64,000 bases of DNA from Azophilus sp026709365 (GTDB lineage Bacteria; Pseudomonadota; Gammaproteobacteria; Pseudomonadales; Azotimanducaceae), in assembly GCA_965200175.1 (NCBI GenBank), contig OZ241345.1, forward strand, positions 806,001-870,000, given 5' to 3'. The position numbers and the translations under genes are program-made. Below, piece by piece: positions 25,426 to 35,249 of the stretch (its first letter is position 1; each line of letters starts with the position of its first letter). Below the pieces are notes generated by a model. The model saw only the letters and a program-made list of their open reading frames with translations. It did no database searches and was not told the DNA's origin.

Positions 25426-25947
25426 TTGTCCGATCTCACGGCGCTGGCGGTTCGGGCCAGCCAATTCATTTCGATCTCCGAGCTGCATGGCGCGGTCTGC
25501 GGCCTTGCGGCGGGCAGCGCCCGGTCCTTGGACGGGGCTGGGGATGGGCGCGACCTGCTGCGCACGCTCATCGACCTGCTCGGCAGCGACGCCTTGACCG
25601 ATGCCGAAAGCGTGGATGAGTTCATGCGCGCCAGCCTCGACGCCCTGCATGCCGATGACCTCAGCTTCGCGCCGCTGCTGCCGGATGATGATGCGCCCAT
25701 CGCCGTGCGCGCGCAGGGCATCGCCGAGTGGTGCGGCGCGTTCGCCGCCGGCTATGGCGCGCAGCCTGTTGCGGAGGACGAGCAGAGCGAGGAGTTGCTG
25801 CGCGACTTCATCGCCATCTCCGGCGCCGAAGCCGATGACGAGGACGACGAGGCCGCTGAGGCGGCGCTCTCCGAACTCGAGCAGTACGCCAAGGTGGGGG
25901 CGCTGCTGCTGGCCACGGGGGGCGCCACGGCCGATGACGCCGATTAG
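25426..25947 (+). CDS. ygfB: UPF0149 family protein YgfB
   Basis: 173 residues. SELHGAVCGLAAG near the N-terminus and WCGAFAAGYG at mid-protein are UPF0149 hallmarks; very acidic towards the C-terminus. In Pseudomonas YgfB affects beta-lactam resistance through AlpA, otherwise poorly understood. TTG start with AAGGA upstream. Overlaps pepP by 14 bases, in the usual ygfB-pepP-ubiH order. Confidence 0.9.
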   Translation: MSDLTALAVRASQFISISELHGAVCGLAAGSARSLDGAGDGRDLLRTLIDLLGSDALTDAESVDEFMRASLDALHADDLSFAPLLPDDDAPIAVRAQGIAEWCGAFAAGYGAQPVAEDEQSEELLRDFIAISGAEADDEDDEAAEAALSELEQYAKVGALLLATGGATADDAD

Positions 25948-27277
25948 CCTTGATGAGCATCGCCGACGGCGCGGCAACCTGCTGCGCGCGATGGCGCCGG
26001 GCGCGGTCGCCATTGTGCCGGGCGCCTTGCCCGCGCGCCGCAACGGCGATGTCGATTATCCGTTTCGCCAGGACAGCGACTTCTGGTATCTCACCGGATT
26101 CGGGGAATCCGGCGCGACGCTGGTGCTGCGCCGCGGCAAGGGCGATGACGAAGACGATGCGGCGATCCTGTTTTGCCAGGAGCGCGATGCCAAGGACGAA
26201 CTTTACAACGGCGAACGTCTCGGTCCGGATCGCGCCGCCGAGGCGCTGGGGCTGGATTCGGCCCGCCCGGCATCGGCTCTGGACGAACGCTTGCCGCTCC
26301 TTGTCGGTGCGGCCGACGCCATCTACTGCGCCTTCGGGGAGGAAGCCGCATTCGATCAACGCTTGAGCGGCTGGCTGGCGCAGGCCCGCGCCCGACGGCT
26401 GCATCCCAACGGAGAGGTTCGGGGCCTAAAGCCCCTGCTCCACGAACTGCGCCTATTCAAGTCCGCCGCCGAGGTTGAGCTGATGCGCGCCGCCGCCGCC
26501 ATCACCGTGGAGGGTCATTTGCGCGCCATGCGACATTGCGCGCCGGGTGGCCGGGAGGCCGACCTCGAAGCGGAACTGCTCCATGCCTTCCTGCGCGGCG
26601 GCGCCCGCAGCAGCGCCTATCCCGCCATTGTCGCCAGCGGCGCCAACGCCTGCGTGCTGCACTACCAAGCCAATGCAGCGGCCCTCAAGGCCGGCGACCT
26701 CGTGCTGATCGATGCGGGCTGCGAAGTCGAGCACTACGCCGCCGACCTGACGCGCACCTTTCCCGTCAGCGGCCGTTTCACCCCCGCCCAAGCTGCGCTG
26801 TACGAGATCGTGCAGGAAGCCCAGCAGCAGGCCATTGCCGCTTGCCAACCGGGAGCCGCCTTTGAGGCGGCGGATGAGGCGGCGCTCAAGGTCATGGTGG
26901 CCGGTCTCGAACGGCTCGGCATCGATCCATCGTCCACCGTGAACGGCGTGGCGGCGGATGAAGACGATGTGGACGAGGGGGCCAAACGTCCCGCGCTGTG
27001 CCCGCACCGAACCTCGCACTGGCTGGGCTTGGACGTCCACGATTGCGCCGCCGCCCGGTCCGGCGATGAGCCGCGCGCCTTGGCGCCCGGCATGGCGCTC
27101 ACGGTGGAGCCGGGCATTTACCTCCCGCCGCACCTCAAGACCGTGGCCGCCAAGTGGCGGGGCATCGGGGTGCGCATTGAGGACGATGTGCTGATCACCG
27201 CCGACGGGCCGGAAGTGCTCACTGAAGGGGCACCCAAGGACATCGCCGAAATCGAACGGATCATGGCCGGTGGCTAA
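25934..27277 (+). CDS. pepP: Xaa-Pro aminopeptidase P
   Basis: 447 residues. Removes N-terminal residues before proline. N-terminal creatinase domain FRQDSDFWYLTGF; C-terminal pita-bread metalloprotease with the dinuclear metal ligands in LIDAGCEVEHYAADLTRTFP, HRTSHWLGLDVHD, TVEPGIY and RIEDDVLIT. Start ATG 25934 lies within the end of ygfB. Confidence 0.95.
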   Translation: MTPISLDEHRRRRGNLLRAMAPGAVAIVPGALPARRNGDVDYPFRQDSDFWYLTGFGESGATLVLRRGKGDDEDDAAILFCQERDAKDELYNGERLGPDRAAEALGLDSARPASALDERLPLLVGAADAIYCAFGEEAAFDQRLSGWLAQARARRLHPNGEVRGLKPLLHELRLFKSAAEVELMRAAAAITVEGHLRAMRHCAPGGREADLEAELLHAFLRGGARSSAYPAIVASGANACVLHYQANAAALKAGDLVLIDAGCEVEHYAADLTRTFPVSGRFTPAQAALYEIVQEAQQQAIAACQPGAAFEAADEAALKVMVAGLERLGIDPSSTVNGVAADEDDVDEGAKRPALCPHRTSHWLGLDVHDCAAARSGDEPRALAPGMALTVEPGIYLPPHLKTVAAKWRGIGVRIEDDVLITADGPEVLTEGAPKDIAEIERIMAGG

Positions 27278-28466
27278 GGGCTTTCGGGAGGACTTCGAGG
27301 TGGCCGTGGTCGGGGGCGGGCCGGTGGGCGCGGCAACGGCCTTGGGGCTGGCGGATGCCGGACGGCGCCTAGCGCTGATCGAACAGCACCGGCCCCAGGT
27401 CAACGTCGGGGCGCTGGGCATGGACTTGCGCACCTTGGCCCTTTCCCCCGCCTCCCAAGCCTTGCTGGCGAACTTAAGCCTGTGGGACGGCTTGAAGCCC
27501 ACGCCCTATGACGCCATGCGGGTCTGGGAGGAGCGCGGCACCGCCGCGATTCGCTTTGCGGCCAGCGATGTGGGCCGTGCCGAGTTGGGCTGGATGCAGG
27601 AGTACGGCCCGCTGGCGCAGGTCGCATGGCGGAGGCTGGGCGAGCACCCGAACGCCGAGTTGATCGTTGGGCAGACCCCTTCGGCGGTCGAACCGCAACG
27701 CGACGCGGTGGCCATCGACGTTGGCGAACGGCGGCTGCAGGCGGCGCTGCTGATTGCCGCCGACGGTGCCCAGTCGCGGGTCCGCGAACAACTCGGCGTC
27801 AAGGCCCACGCCCGGAACACCGGCCAAACGGCGTTGGTAAGCGTGGTGCGGACCAGCTCGGGCCACAAGGGCACGGCTTGGCAGCGGTTCCTGCATGACG
27901 GCCCCTTGGCCTTGCTGCCGGGCCGCGACGAGCGCACCGCTGCCCTGATCTGGTCCCAGTCCCCGGCGGCCGCCGCGCGGCGGCTTGCCTTGGAGGAGAG
28001 CGACTTTTGCGCTGAACTGACGCGCCATTCGGAGGCCTGCCTCGGCCAGGTCTGCGCCTTGGACCAGCGCCTGACCTTCCCCCTGTCGCAGTCCGTGGCC
28101 GCTTCCTTCAACCCCCACCCCCGGGTGCTGCTCATCGGCGATGCGGCCCGAGTCGTGCATCTGATGGCAGGGCTTGGCCTCAATCTGGGGTTCGAGGACG
28201 TCGCCGGCCTGCTGCGCAGGGCCCAAGACGCCTCGGACCTTGGTGCGCCGGGACTGTGGCGCGCCTTTGCCCGCCGCCGCAAGGCCCGCGCCCAGGCGAT
28301 CGTGCGCATGCTGGCCACCCTGCAGGGCTTGTACGGCGTCAAGCAGCCCGCCATTCAGTGGCTGCGCAACGCAGGCGTGCGTCTGATCAACGATCTCGCA
28401 CCGCTCAAACGGCAGATCATCGTTGAGGCTATGGGGCTGGGCCCATTGGCAGGGCGTTTGAGCTGA
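27270..28466 (+). CDS. ubiH: UbiH/VisC-type ubiquinone biosynthesis FAD hydroxylase
   Basis: 398 residues. FAD monooxygenase acting on the ubiquinone ring (C6/C8-type position). GGGPVGAATALGLADAG at 15-31, ADGAQSRVREQLG, and the GDAARVVHLMAGLGLNLG second FAD site. GTG start overlaps the pepP stop by 8 bases. The visC/ubiI partner often found next in E. coli is missing; gcvT follows after 3 bp. UbiH versus UbiI/UbiF cannot be told apart by eye. Confidence 0.9.
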   Translation: MAKGFREDFEVAVVGGGPVGAATALGLADAGRRLALIEQHRPQVNVGALGMDLRTLALSPASQALLANLSLWDGLKPTPYDAMRVWEERGTAAIRFAASDVGRAELGWMQEYGPLAQVAWRRLGEHPNAELIVGQTPSAVEPQRDAVAIDVGERRLQAALLIAADGAQSRVREQLGVKAHARNTGQTALVSVVRTSSGHKGTAWQRFLHDGPLALLPGRDERTAALIWSQSPAAAARRLALEESDFCAELTRHSEACLGQVCALDQRLTFPLSQSVAASFNPHPRVLLIGDAARVVHLMAGLGLNLGFEDVAGLLRRAQDASDLGAPGLWRAFARRRKARAQAIVRMLATLQGLYGVKQPAIQWLRNAGVRLINDLAPLKRQIIVEAMGLGPLAGRLS

Positions 28467-28469
28467 ACG

Positions 28470-29552
28470 ATGTCCAACGGCTACCGAAAAACCGCACTGC
28501 ACGACGCCTGCCTCGCCGCGGGCGCAAAAATGGCGCCCTTCGCCGGCTGGTCGCTGCCGCTGCACTTCGGCTCGCAAATCGCGGAGCATCGGGCGGTTCG
28601 GGCTGCTGCCGGCCTCTTCGACGTCTCGCACATGGCCGTCTTTGACGTGGACGGGCCGGGCGCGCTGCCGCTGCTGCGGCGGGTGCTGGCGGGTGACGCC
28701 GAGCGCTTGACGGACGAAGGCCAAGCGCTCTACACCCTGATGCTCAACGAGTCCGCCGGCATCATTGACGACTTGCTCGCCTACCGCCGCAGGGACGGCT
28801 ACCGGCTGGTGGCGAATGCGGCCAATCGGCAGGCCGTTGGCGGTTGGCTCAAGGACCGGCGGGGATCGGACGCAACGGTCACGGAACGGGACTTGGCCAT
28901 GCTCGCCCTGCAAGGCCCCAAGGCGCTTGCGTTGTTCGAGGACGTCCATGGCGCGGGCGCTGATCGTCTCAAGCCCTTCCACGCCATGGCGCTTGGCGAC
29001 TGGATGGTGGCCCGCACCGGCTACACGGGGGAGGCGGGGCTGGAGATCATCTTGCCGAACGCCGATGCGCCCGGGCTGTGGTCGGGCTTGGTCGCGGCCG
29101 GCGCGGCGCCGGCCGGGCTCGGCGCTCGGGATACCTTGCGCCTGGAAGCCGGCTTGAAGCTGCACGGCCAGGACATGGGCGCGGACACCACGCCCTTGGA
29201 AGCCGGCCTGCAGTGGACCGTACACAGGCAACCCGAGGAACGGCCCTTCATCGGCCGGGAGGCGCTGGCCGCGCAAGCCGCCGAAGGCGCCCGAAACCGG
29301 ATGTTCGGGCTTCTCCTTCAGGGCCGGGGCGTGCTGCGCGGCGGGCAGCGGGTTTTCACCGCCGCAGGGGAGGGCGTGATCACGAGCGGTATTTTTTCCC
29401 CCACCTTGGGTTACAGTATCGCGTTCGCGCGGCTGCCGTCGAAGGCTGCCGGCGCCGTGGAGGTGCTGATCCGCGGCAAGCGGCAGGCAGCCCGCTTGGT
29501 GCGGCCGCCGTTCGTGCGGGCGGGACGCCCCGCATTCCAGGAGCTAAACTAG
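28470..29552 (+). CDS. gcvT: Aminomethyltransferase (glycine cleavage T protein)
   Basis: 360 residues. Transfers the methylene group from the H-protein aminomethyl-lipoyl arm to tetrahydrofolate. FAGWSLPLHFGSQIAEHRAVR, GLFDVSHM, GYTGEAGLEIILP and DTLRLEAGLKLHGQDM are typical. It starts 3 bp after ubiH, so there is no space for a glycine riboswitch directly upstream. Confidence 0.96.
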   Translation: MSNGYRKTALHDACLAAGAKMAPFAGWSLPLHFGSQIAEHRAVRAAAGLFDVSHMAVFDVDGPGALPLLRRVLAGDAERLTDEGQALYTLMLNESAGIIDDLLAYRRRDGYRLVANAANRQAVGGWLKDRRGSDATVTERDLAMLALQGPKALALFEDVHGAGADRLKPFHAMALGDWMVARTGYTGEAGLEIILPNADAPGLWSGLVAAGAAPAGLGARDTLRLEAGLKLHGQDMGADTTPLEAGLQWTVHRQPEERPFIGREALAAQAAEGARNRMFGLLLQGRGVLRGGQRVFTAAGEGVITSGIFSPTLGYSIAFARLPSKAAGAVEVLIRGKRQAARLVRPPFVRAGRPAFQELN

Positions 29553-29564
29553 GAATTCAAGCCC

Positions 29565-29957
29565 ATGAGCAACACACCGGACGATCTGCGCTACGCAAGC
29601 ACCCACGAATGGGCGCGCCTTGATGATGACGGCATCGTGGTCGGCATCAGCGACTACGCGCAGGATGCCTTGGGCGACGTGGTTTACGTCGAGTTGCCGG
29701 AGGTGGGGCAGGAGGTGCAAGCCGGGGAGGAGATCGCCGTGGTCGAATCCGTCAAGGCGGCATCGGACATCTACGCCCCGGTGGCCGGCGTGGTGGAGGC
29801 CGTCAACGAGGCCCTCGACGACGGCCCGGAGGCCGTCAATCAGGATCCCTACGGCAACGGCTGGTTCTTCCGCATCGCCCCAAACGACGAAAGCCAGCTT
29901 GAGGAGCTGCTGAACGCCGAAGCCTATGCGGAGCAGTGCGCGGCGGAACAGGAATAG
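29565..29957 (+). CDS. gcvH: Glycine cleavage system H protein
   Basis: 130 residues, lipoyl carrier. Lipoylated Lys 64 in VESVKAASDIYAPVAG; N-terminal YASTHEWARLDDDG. Normal length and order within gcvT-gcvH-gcvPA-gcvPB. Confidence 0.97.
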   Translation: MSNTPDDLRYASTHEWARLDDDGIVVGISDYAQDALGDVVYVELPEVGQEVQAGEEIAVVESVKAASDIYAPVAGVVEAVNEALDDGPEAVNQDPYGNGWFFRIAPNDESQLEELLNAEAYAEQCAAEQE

Positions 29958-29991
29958 AGCTCCGCACCGAATCCATTTGCCGAGGCTCCCG

Positions 29992-31401
29992 ATGCCGTTC
30001 ATTCCCCACACGCCGGCCGACGAGCAGGCCATGCTTGAGCAAATCGGCGTGGATTCAATCGCCGCGCTCTTTGCGGAGATACCGGCCGAATTGCGGGTGG
30101 ACGGGCCGCCCCCGTTGGCGCCCGGCGCCGGGCGGGATTCCTGGAACGAGGGTGCCCTGCCCCCGGCAGCGTCCGGCGAGGCGATGAGCGAAATGGCCAT
30201 GCTGCGCTGGATGGGCGAGCGGGCCGAGCGGGATGCGGGCCTGGCCTGCTTTGCCGGCGCGGGCTGCTACGACCACCATGTGCCAGCGGCGGTTTGGGAC
30301 ATCGCCAGTCGCGGCGAGTTCATGACCGCCTACACCCCCTACCAAGCCGAAGCCAGCCAAGGCACCCTGCAGCTGGTCTTCGAATATCAGACGATGATGT
30401 GCGAACTGACCGCCATGGACGCCTCCAACGCCAGCGTTTACGACGGCGCCTCGGGCCTTGCGGAGGCGATCCTGATGGCGGTGCGCAAGGTGGCCCGCAA
30501 AACGGGCCCGCGACGGGTGCTGATGGCCGAGACCCTGCATCCCCACTACCGGGACGCGGCCCGCAACATCGTCGCCAACCAAGGGGTCGAGATCGAGACG
30601 CTGCCCATGGCCCAGGGCCGCTGCGATCTGCGCCGCCTGCCGGACGACGGGGCCGTTGCGGCGGTGGTGCTGCAGCAGCCCAACTTCTTCGGCCTGCTCG
30701 AGGACGCCGACCGCCTCACCGATTGGGCCAAGGGCCAAGGCGCCGCGGTGATCGGCGTGGTCAATCCGCTCACCTTGGCGGTGCTGAAGCCGCCCGGCCA
30801 GTGGGGCGAGGCCGGCGCCGACATCGCCTGCGGAGACGGCCAGCCATTGGGCGCGCCGATGAGCTCCGGAGGCCCCTCGTTCGGCTTCATCTGCGCCAAG
30901 GCCGCGTTCACCAGGCAACTGCCCGGCCGCATCATCGGCCAGACCGAGGATGCTAGCGGCCAGATCGGCTACAGCCTCACTTTGCAGGCCCGGGAACAGC
31001 ACATCCGGCGCGGCAAGGCCACCTCCAACATTTGCACCAATCAGGGCCTGCTGGTGACCGCGGGGGCGGTCCACATGGCGCTGATGGGTGCCAAGGGACT
31101 GGCGGCGGCGGCCTGCGCCAGCCGCGCCAACACGCTGCGGCTGGTCGAGCGGCTCTGCGCCATTGAAGGCGTGCGCCCGCTGTTCCCCGGCCCCTGCTTC
31201 CACGAATGCGCCTTGGCGCTGCCCAAACCCGCCGGGGAGGTGCTCGATGCCTTGCTCGGTCACGGCATTCTCGGCGGGGTTTCGCTCGCCAGGCACTTCC
31301 CGGCGCTCGGCGACGCGCTGCTGGTCTGCGCCACCGAGAAGCGCAGCGCCGAGGAGATCGACGCCTACGGCCAAGCGCTTGCCTCAGTGATCGCGGAATA
31401 G
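29992..31401 (+). CDS. gcvPA: Glycine dehydrogenase (decarboxylating) subunit 1
   Basis: 469 residues. N-terminal subunit of a split P protein. MPFIPHTPADEQAMLEQIG is the usual beginning; also GAGCYDHHVPAAVWDI, YTPYQAEASQGTLQ and QTEDASGQIGYSLTLQAREQ. ATG 29992 follows CGAGG. 83 bp separate it from the second subunit. Confidence 0.96.
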   Translation: MPFIPHTPADEQAMLEQIGVDSIAALFAEIPAELRVDGPPPLAPGAGRDSWNEGALPPAASGEAMSEMAMLRWMGERAERDAGLACFAGAGCYDHHVPAAVWDIASRGEFMTAYTPYQAEASQGTLQLVFEYQTMMCELTAMDASNASVYDGASGLAEAILMAVRKVARKTGPRRVLMAETLHPHYRDAARNIVANQGVEIETLPMAQGRCDLRRLPDDGAVAAVVLQQPNFFGLLEDADRLTDWAKGQGAAVIGVVNPLTLAVLKPPGQWGEAGADIACGDGQPLGAPMSSGGPSFGFICAKAAFTRQLPGRIIGQTEDASGQIGYSLTLQAREQHIRRGKATSNICTNQGLLVTAGAVHMALMGAKGLAAAACASRANTLRLVERLCAIEGVRPLFPGPCFHECALALPKPAGEVLDALLGHGILGGVSLARHFPALGDALLVCATEKRSAEEIDAYGQALASVIAE

Positions 31402-31484
31402 GGCTCCCCCGTGAGTCAGCGTTTGCGCCCGGCGAACCCCCGACCGCTGATCGGCGGCATCGACCCGTTTGCGGAGCCATTCCA

Positions 31485-32942
31485 ATGAGCACCATCTTCG
31501 ACCTCAGCCAACCTGGCCGCAACGCGGCTGCGCAGTGCGCGCGCTCGGATGGCGCAGCCCTGGCGGGGCTGCCCGAAGCCGCGCTGCGAACCGCTTCGCC
31601 GGCGTTGCCGGAGGTGTCCGAACTGCAGGCCGTGCGTCACTACACGAACCTGTCGGCCAAGAACTTCGCCATTGATCGCCAGTTCTATCCCTTGGGCTCC
31701 TGCACCATGAAGTACAACCCAAGGGGCGCCCATCGGGCGGCCAGCCTGACCGGCTTTCTGGGCCGGCATCCGCTGGCGCCGGAGCGGGCCAGCCAGGGCT
31801 TCATGGGCTGCCTGTTCGACTTGCAGGAGCTGCTCAAGGAAGTCACCGGCATGGCGGCGGTGTCGCTGACGCCCATGGCCGGCGCCCAGGGCGAGTTCGC
31901 CGGGGTGGCCATGATTCGCGCCTACCATCGCGCCCGAGGCGATCTTGAACGCCGCGAAATCCTGACCCCGGATGCCGCCCACGGCACCAATCCCGCCACC
32001 GCGGTGATGTGCGGCTACACCGTGCGGGAAGTGGCGGTGGACGGCAACGGCGACGTGGACCTCGACGCCTTGAAGGCTGCGGTCGGCCCGCAGACCGCCG
32101 GCCTGATGATGACCAACCCTTCGACCTGCGGCGTCTTCGAGCGCCAAGCCGTCCAGATCGCCCAGGTGGTGCATGACGCCGGTGGCCTGCTCTACTACGA
32201 CGGCGCCAACTTGAACGCCATCCTTGGCAAGGTGCGCCCCGCCGACATGGGCTTCGACGTGCTGCACCTGAACCTGCACAAGACTTTTGCCACCCCCCAC
32301 GGCGGCGGCGGCCCCGGCGCCGGGCCGGTGGGGGTTGGCGAGCGGCTGCTGCCGCACCTGCCGGTGCCGTTCGTGGCGCGGGATGAGGAAGGCTACCGCT
32401 GGCTCACCGAGGATGACGTGCCCGGCACCATCGGCCGGCTCTCCGCCTTCGCCGGCAACGCGGGCATCCTGTTGCGGGCCTTGGCCTACGCCCTGATGCT
32501 GGGCCGCGCCGGCATGGATCGGGTCAGCGACTTCGCCGTGCTCAACGCCGCCTACTTGGCGGCGCGGCTCAAGGCCGCAGGGTTTGAACTCGCCTATCCC
32601 AACCGCGCCGCCACCCATGAGTTCATCCTGACCCTAGCCGCCGAAGCCAAGGCCCACGGCGTCAGCGCCATGGACGTCGCCAAGCGCCTGCTCGACTTCG
32701 GCGTCCACGCCCCCACCACCTACTTCCCGCTGCTGGTGCCGGAGTGCTTCCTGATCGAGCCCACCGAAACCGAAAGCCGCGAGGAGCTCGACCGCTTCGT
32801 TGAGGCCATGGCTACCATCGCCGAGGAGGCGCAGCGGGATCCGGAGCACCTCAGAACCGCGCCGCACAGCCTGCCCGTGGGACGGCTTGACGACGTAAAG
32901 GCGGCGCGGAACCTGAAGCTGCGCTGGACGCCGCCGGGTTGA
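31485..32942 (+). CDS. gcvPB: Glycine dehydrogenase (decarboxylating) subunit 2
   Basis: 485 residues. C-terminal P-protein subunit with the PLP lysine (Lys 266) in HLNLHKTFATPHGGGG. Also FYPLGSCTMKYNP near the N-terminus and ILTPDAAHGTNPATA. Start ATG 31485 chosen because the long upstream open frame overlaps gcvPA. Last gene of the operon. Confidence 0.96.
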   Translation: MSTIFDLSQPGRNAAAQCARSDGAALAGLPEAALRTASPALPEVSELQAVRHYTNLSAKNFAIDRQFYPLGSCTMKYNPRGAHRAASLTGFLGRHPLAPERASQGFMGCLFDLQELLKEVTGMAAVSLTPMAGAQGEFAGVAMIRAYHRARGDLERREILTPDAAHGTNPATAVMCGYTVREVAVDGNGDVDLDALKAAVGPQTAGLMMTNPSTCGVFERQAVQIAQVVHDAGGLLYYDGANLNAILGKVRPADMGFDVLHLNLHKTFATPHGGGGPGAGPVGVGERLLPHLPVPFVARDEEGYRWLTEDDVPGTIGRLSAFAGNAGILLRALAYALMLGRAGMDRVSDFAVLNAAYLAARLKAAGFELAYPNRAATHEFILTLAAEAKAHGVSAMDVAKRLLDFGVHAPTTYFPLLVPECFLIEPTETESREELDRFVEAMATIAEEAQRDPEHLRTAPHSLPVGRLDDVKAARNLKLRWTPPG

Positions 32943-32970
32943 AGCAAGGCAAGGCGTCAAATGGGAGAGC

Positions 32971-33404
32971 GTGACGCACCTCACCAGCGCCTTCTGGCTG
33001 AGCGTCGCGCTCGGCTATCTGAACTTTAAGGTCACCCGCCAACAAGGTTCGCGGCCGGTTGCGCCAATGACCCCGAAACTTACCCTCTCGGTCAGCCCGG
33101 AGTGCCGGCGGACGCTGGCGAACGGCAGCGAGTTCTCGGCTCGGCTCGGCTCCGCCTACCGGGACCGCATGTGGGGCGATCCGAGTTCCGACCCCACTCG
33201 GCTGATGCGCATTGGCTGCCGCGTCCTGCTGAACTTTCACCTGGGCTACACTGCCCCCGGCGGCACTTGGAGCGCAGCGCTTTACGGCCGAAGCGCAGGC
33301 GATGAACGCTACGACCACGCCCCGTCAACACTGGCGACTACCTGCTGAGAATGCTCAGCAACGACGTCAGCGAGTTTGGGCTGAGGCTGCGGAAGCAGCT
33401 CTGA
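32971..33404 (+). pseudogene. C-terminal remnant of a TonB-dependent receptor
   Basis: The frame from 32971 contains late beta strands: SARLGSAYRDRMWGDPSSDP, then MRIGCRVLLNFHLGYTAPGG and WSAALYGRSAGDERYDHA. At about 33315-33325 the reading shifts: the next frame completes the barrel end as NTGDYLLRMLSNDVSEFGLR and stops at 33402. The plug and most of the barrel are missing. Pseudogene fragment just after gcvPB. Confidence 0.65.
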
Positions 33405-33431
33405 GCAGCCCTGCAAACGGAACATCCCGCT

Positions 33432-33608
33432 CGAATTGCGGTTGCCATGGCTTGGGTACTGGCCAATCCGGTTGTCGCCGCGCCCATCGTCGGCGTCACC
33501 AAGAAGAGTCACCTAGATAAGGCGTTGGCGGCGCTTGAGGTTGAGTTGACCGCTGAAGAGAAGCAGCGGCTGGAGGAGGTTTACACCCCTCTGGCCAACT
33601 TGTTCTGA
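33432..33608 (+). pseudogene. C-terminal remnant of an aldo/keto reductase
   Basis: Frame reads RIAVAMAWVLANPVVAAPIV then GVTKKSHLDKALAALEVELT and EEKQRLEEVYTPLANLF-stop. This is the NADPH-binding helix end of aldo/keto reductases (consensus AWVLAHPAVTSPIVGATK). The catalytic barrel is absent. The rest of the gap 33405-33669 shows nothing else. Confidence 0.65.
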
Positions 33609-33669
33609 TTTGCTGTGGGCGTAGGGAGCACCTCGATATTGATGCGGTCGAGAGCCTTCGCAGTTCCGC

Positions 33670-34092
33670 TCATTCCGCAGCCCACGGATTGATCAGTTCG
33701 ACCTCCATGACCTCAAAGTGGCTTACGTTTCGCGTTGCGACCGCTAGCCCGCGTGAGTGTGCGATGGCGGCAATCTGACAGTCAATGGGTTCGACATGGC
33801 GACCCGCCGAACGGCGCATCGCTGCAAGATCACCATAGACGTGTGCCGCTGCCCGATCAAAGGATAAAACGCGGTCTCTGAAGGCTTCGTGCAGCATCCC
33901 CTCAATGTTCGAGATCAGCATCTCGCGGCGGCGCCCTTTCGGCAGTATTGCAGTGCCGTAGCGAAGCTCGGCCTCGCTCACGGTCGAAAAGAAAAGGCTC
34001 GTTGAGGGTTTACCAGCCACCCAGGCTTCGACATTGGGATCCGGCGCCGGACGCATCAGTTCGGACGCGACATTCGTGTCAAGTAGTATCAC
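33670..34092 (-). CDS. VapC/FitB-type PIN-domain toxin
   Basis: 140 residues. PIN ribonuclease with the acidic site visible: MILLDTNVASELMR (Asp 5), FSTVSEAELRYG (Glu), and PIDCQIAAIAHSRGLAVATRNVSHF with the later Asp residues. Likely cleaves tRNA or other RNA when not held by the antitoxin. GTG start 14 bp after the antitoxin stop; two-gene operon. Confidence 0.92.
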   Translation of the reverse strand: MILLDTNVASELMRPAPDPNVEAWVAGKPSTSLFFSTVSEAELRYGTAILPKGRRREMLISNIEGMLHEAFRDRVLSFDRAAAHVYGDLAAMRRSAGRHVEPIDCQIAAIAHSRGLAVATRNVSHFEVMEVELINPWAAE

Positions 34093-34106
34093 TTCGCATT
34101 CCAGCT

Positions 34107-34349
34107 TCAGTCGAATAACGGTGGCTCGCGTGAGCTGTCTCGGGCAGGCAACTTCAGGTCCACGCCGTTCGTAGGCCCGAAATACGATCGGATAATGCTC
34201 GCGAGGTCGCGCATCTCGGGCTGGATGCTGACCGCATCGCCCAAGATCACGCGGGCTTCCTCTTCCATCGAGCGGCCATTTCCAGACGCGCGCACTCGCA
34301 GCCGGGTTTTGATCTCATCGTTGAGATTGCGAATTGTGATGCTCGCCAT
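34107..34349 (-). CDS. FitA-type ribbon-helix-helix antitoxin
   Basis: 80 residues. Arc/FitA fold: MASITIRNLNDEIKTRLRVR and a RSMEEEARVILGDAV helix pair, then a C-terminal toxin-binding tail. GAGGA precedes ATG 34349. Pairs with the PIN toxin immediately downstream and probably represses the operon. Confidence 0.9.
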   Translation of the reverse strand: MASITIRNLNDEIKTRLRVRASGNGRSMEEEARVILGDAVSIQPEMRDLASIIRSYFGPTNGVDLKLPARDSSREPPLFD

Positions 34350-34559
34350 TGACAATTTCCTCACACGGGTCACCAGCATTGAATGTACTTGGTGATTGCA
34401 ATGCAATCAAGCCAGTTGCGGGCTAGCTGAAGCTGGCGTTCCCCCCGGAGCGGGGCGTCCCGCCCTCGGACGGCGCGAAGCGCCGTTGCCCCTTGGATGC
34501 CTGCCCTGTAGCGGGGCCAACTTATAATTTTTTCTGCTTATCTGGGTCGTAGCCGCGAA

Positions 34560-35183
34560 TCACCCGAAGTCGCCTTGCAGATCCCCCTTGGCGGCATTGG
34601 CCACAGTTTGGATCTGGCCTTCCGCTAGCAGCGCAAGCGGCGGCGTCCCCCCAAGGGACGGCAGCGGGGTTGTTAGCCAGACCCACGCAGCGTAGCCGTC
34701 ATTGAACAGCGCCGCCACATACGCCAAGCCCTGAAGCGGACGGTTTCTCCCGTCGAGTTGGCCAGCAGGGAAGACGTAGCCCCGTCTCGCGTTCTGCCAG
34801 CCGATGATCTTGCCCTTTTTTCGCCATTCATGAACCGATTGGCGCGTCTTCAGCCCGGCCCGCGCGGCCAGTTCGTCTGAACTTAGCAACGACTCCGGCG
34901 CCACTCCATCCGGCGCACTGTTACGCGACCGTGCGGACAACCGCCGACTCGCCTCCGACGAGTCCACAACCGTTGGGGCAACTCCCGCGATCGTCTCGAC
35001 CCCATGCGGTTCGCGGTCGCCGACCGTTAGTATGTCGGCCGCCGCCGCCAGTGCTGAGCGCACCGCGTGCGGATGTGCGACTAGCGCTGCCACATGCGTT
35101 CTACTGAGATGACCCGCAGTGGCTTGGAGCATCCCAGCCAGAACCTTCCGTTCCTCCATCCCGCCCTTTGCGGTCATTGCCAT
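34560..35183 (-). CDS. DUF2384 (MbcA/ParS C-terminal) antitoxin-like protein
   Basis: 207 residues from ATG 35183, which has GGAGG 6 bases upstream. N-terminal half is unassigned (Ala-rich helices); residues about 98-135 look like a helix-turn-helix (LAARAGLKTRQSVHEWRKKG). The C-terminal end LQGLAYVAALFNDGYAAWVW...TPPLALLAEGQIQTV matches the toxin-binding DUF2384 domain (W-L-x-T-P ... G-x-T-P-L-x-L-L). No RES toxin is adjacent; instead a broken nucleotidyltransferase lies on the opposite strand. The 210 bp to the FitA gene carry a CGGGGCGTCCCGCCCTCG hairpin and nothing else. Confidence 0.6.
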   Translation of the reverse strand: MAMTAKGGMEERKVLAGMLQATAGHLSRTHVAALVAHPHAVRSALAAAADILTVGDREPHGVETIAGVAPTVVDSSEASRRLSARSRNSAPDGVAPESLLSSDELAARAGLKTRQSVHEWRKKGKIIGWQNARRGYVFPAGQLDGRNRPLQGLAYVAALFNDGYAAWVWLTTPLPSLGGTPPLALLAEGQIQTVANAAKGDLQGDFG

Positions 35184-35249
35184 CGACAGCCTCCGACGTT
35201 GCAGCCACAATACTGGCAGATTCGTCTATTTGGTCTTTTTTGTCAATAT

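Noticed and set aside
28440..28470. Glycine riboswitch ahead of gcvT
   Set aside because: gcvT begins 3 bp after the ubiH stop, with no leader space for an aptamer.
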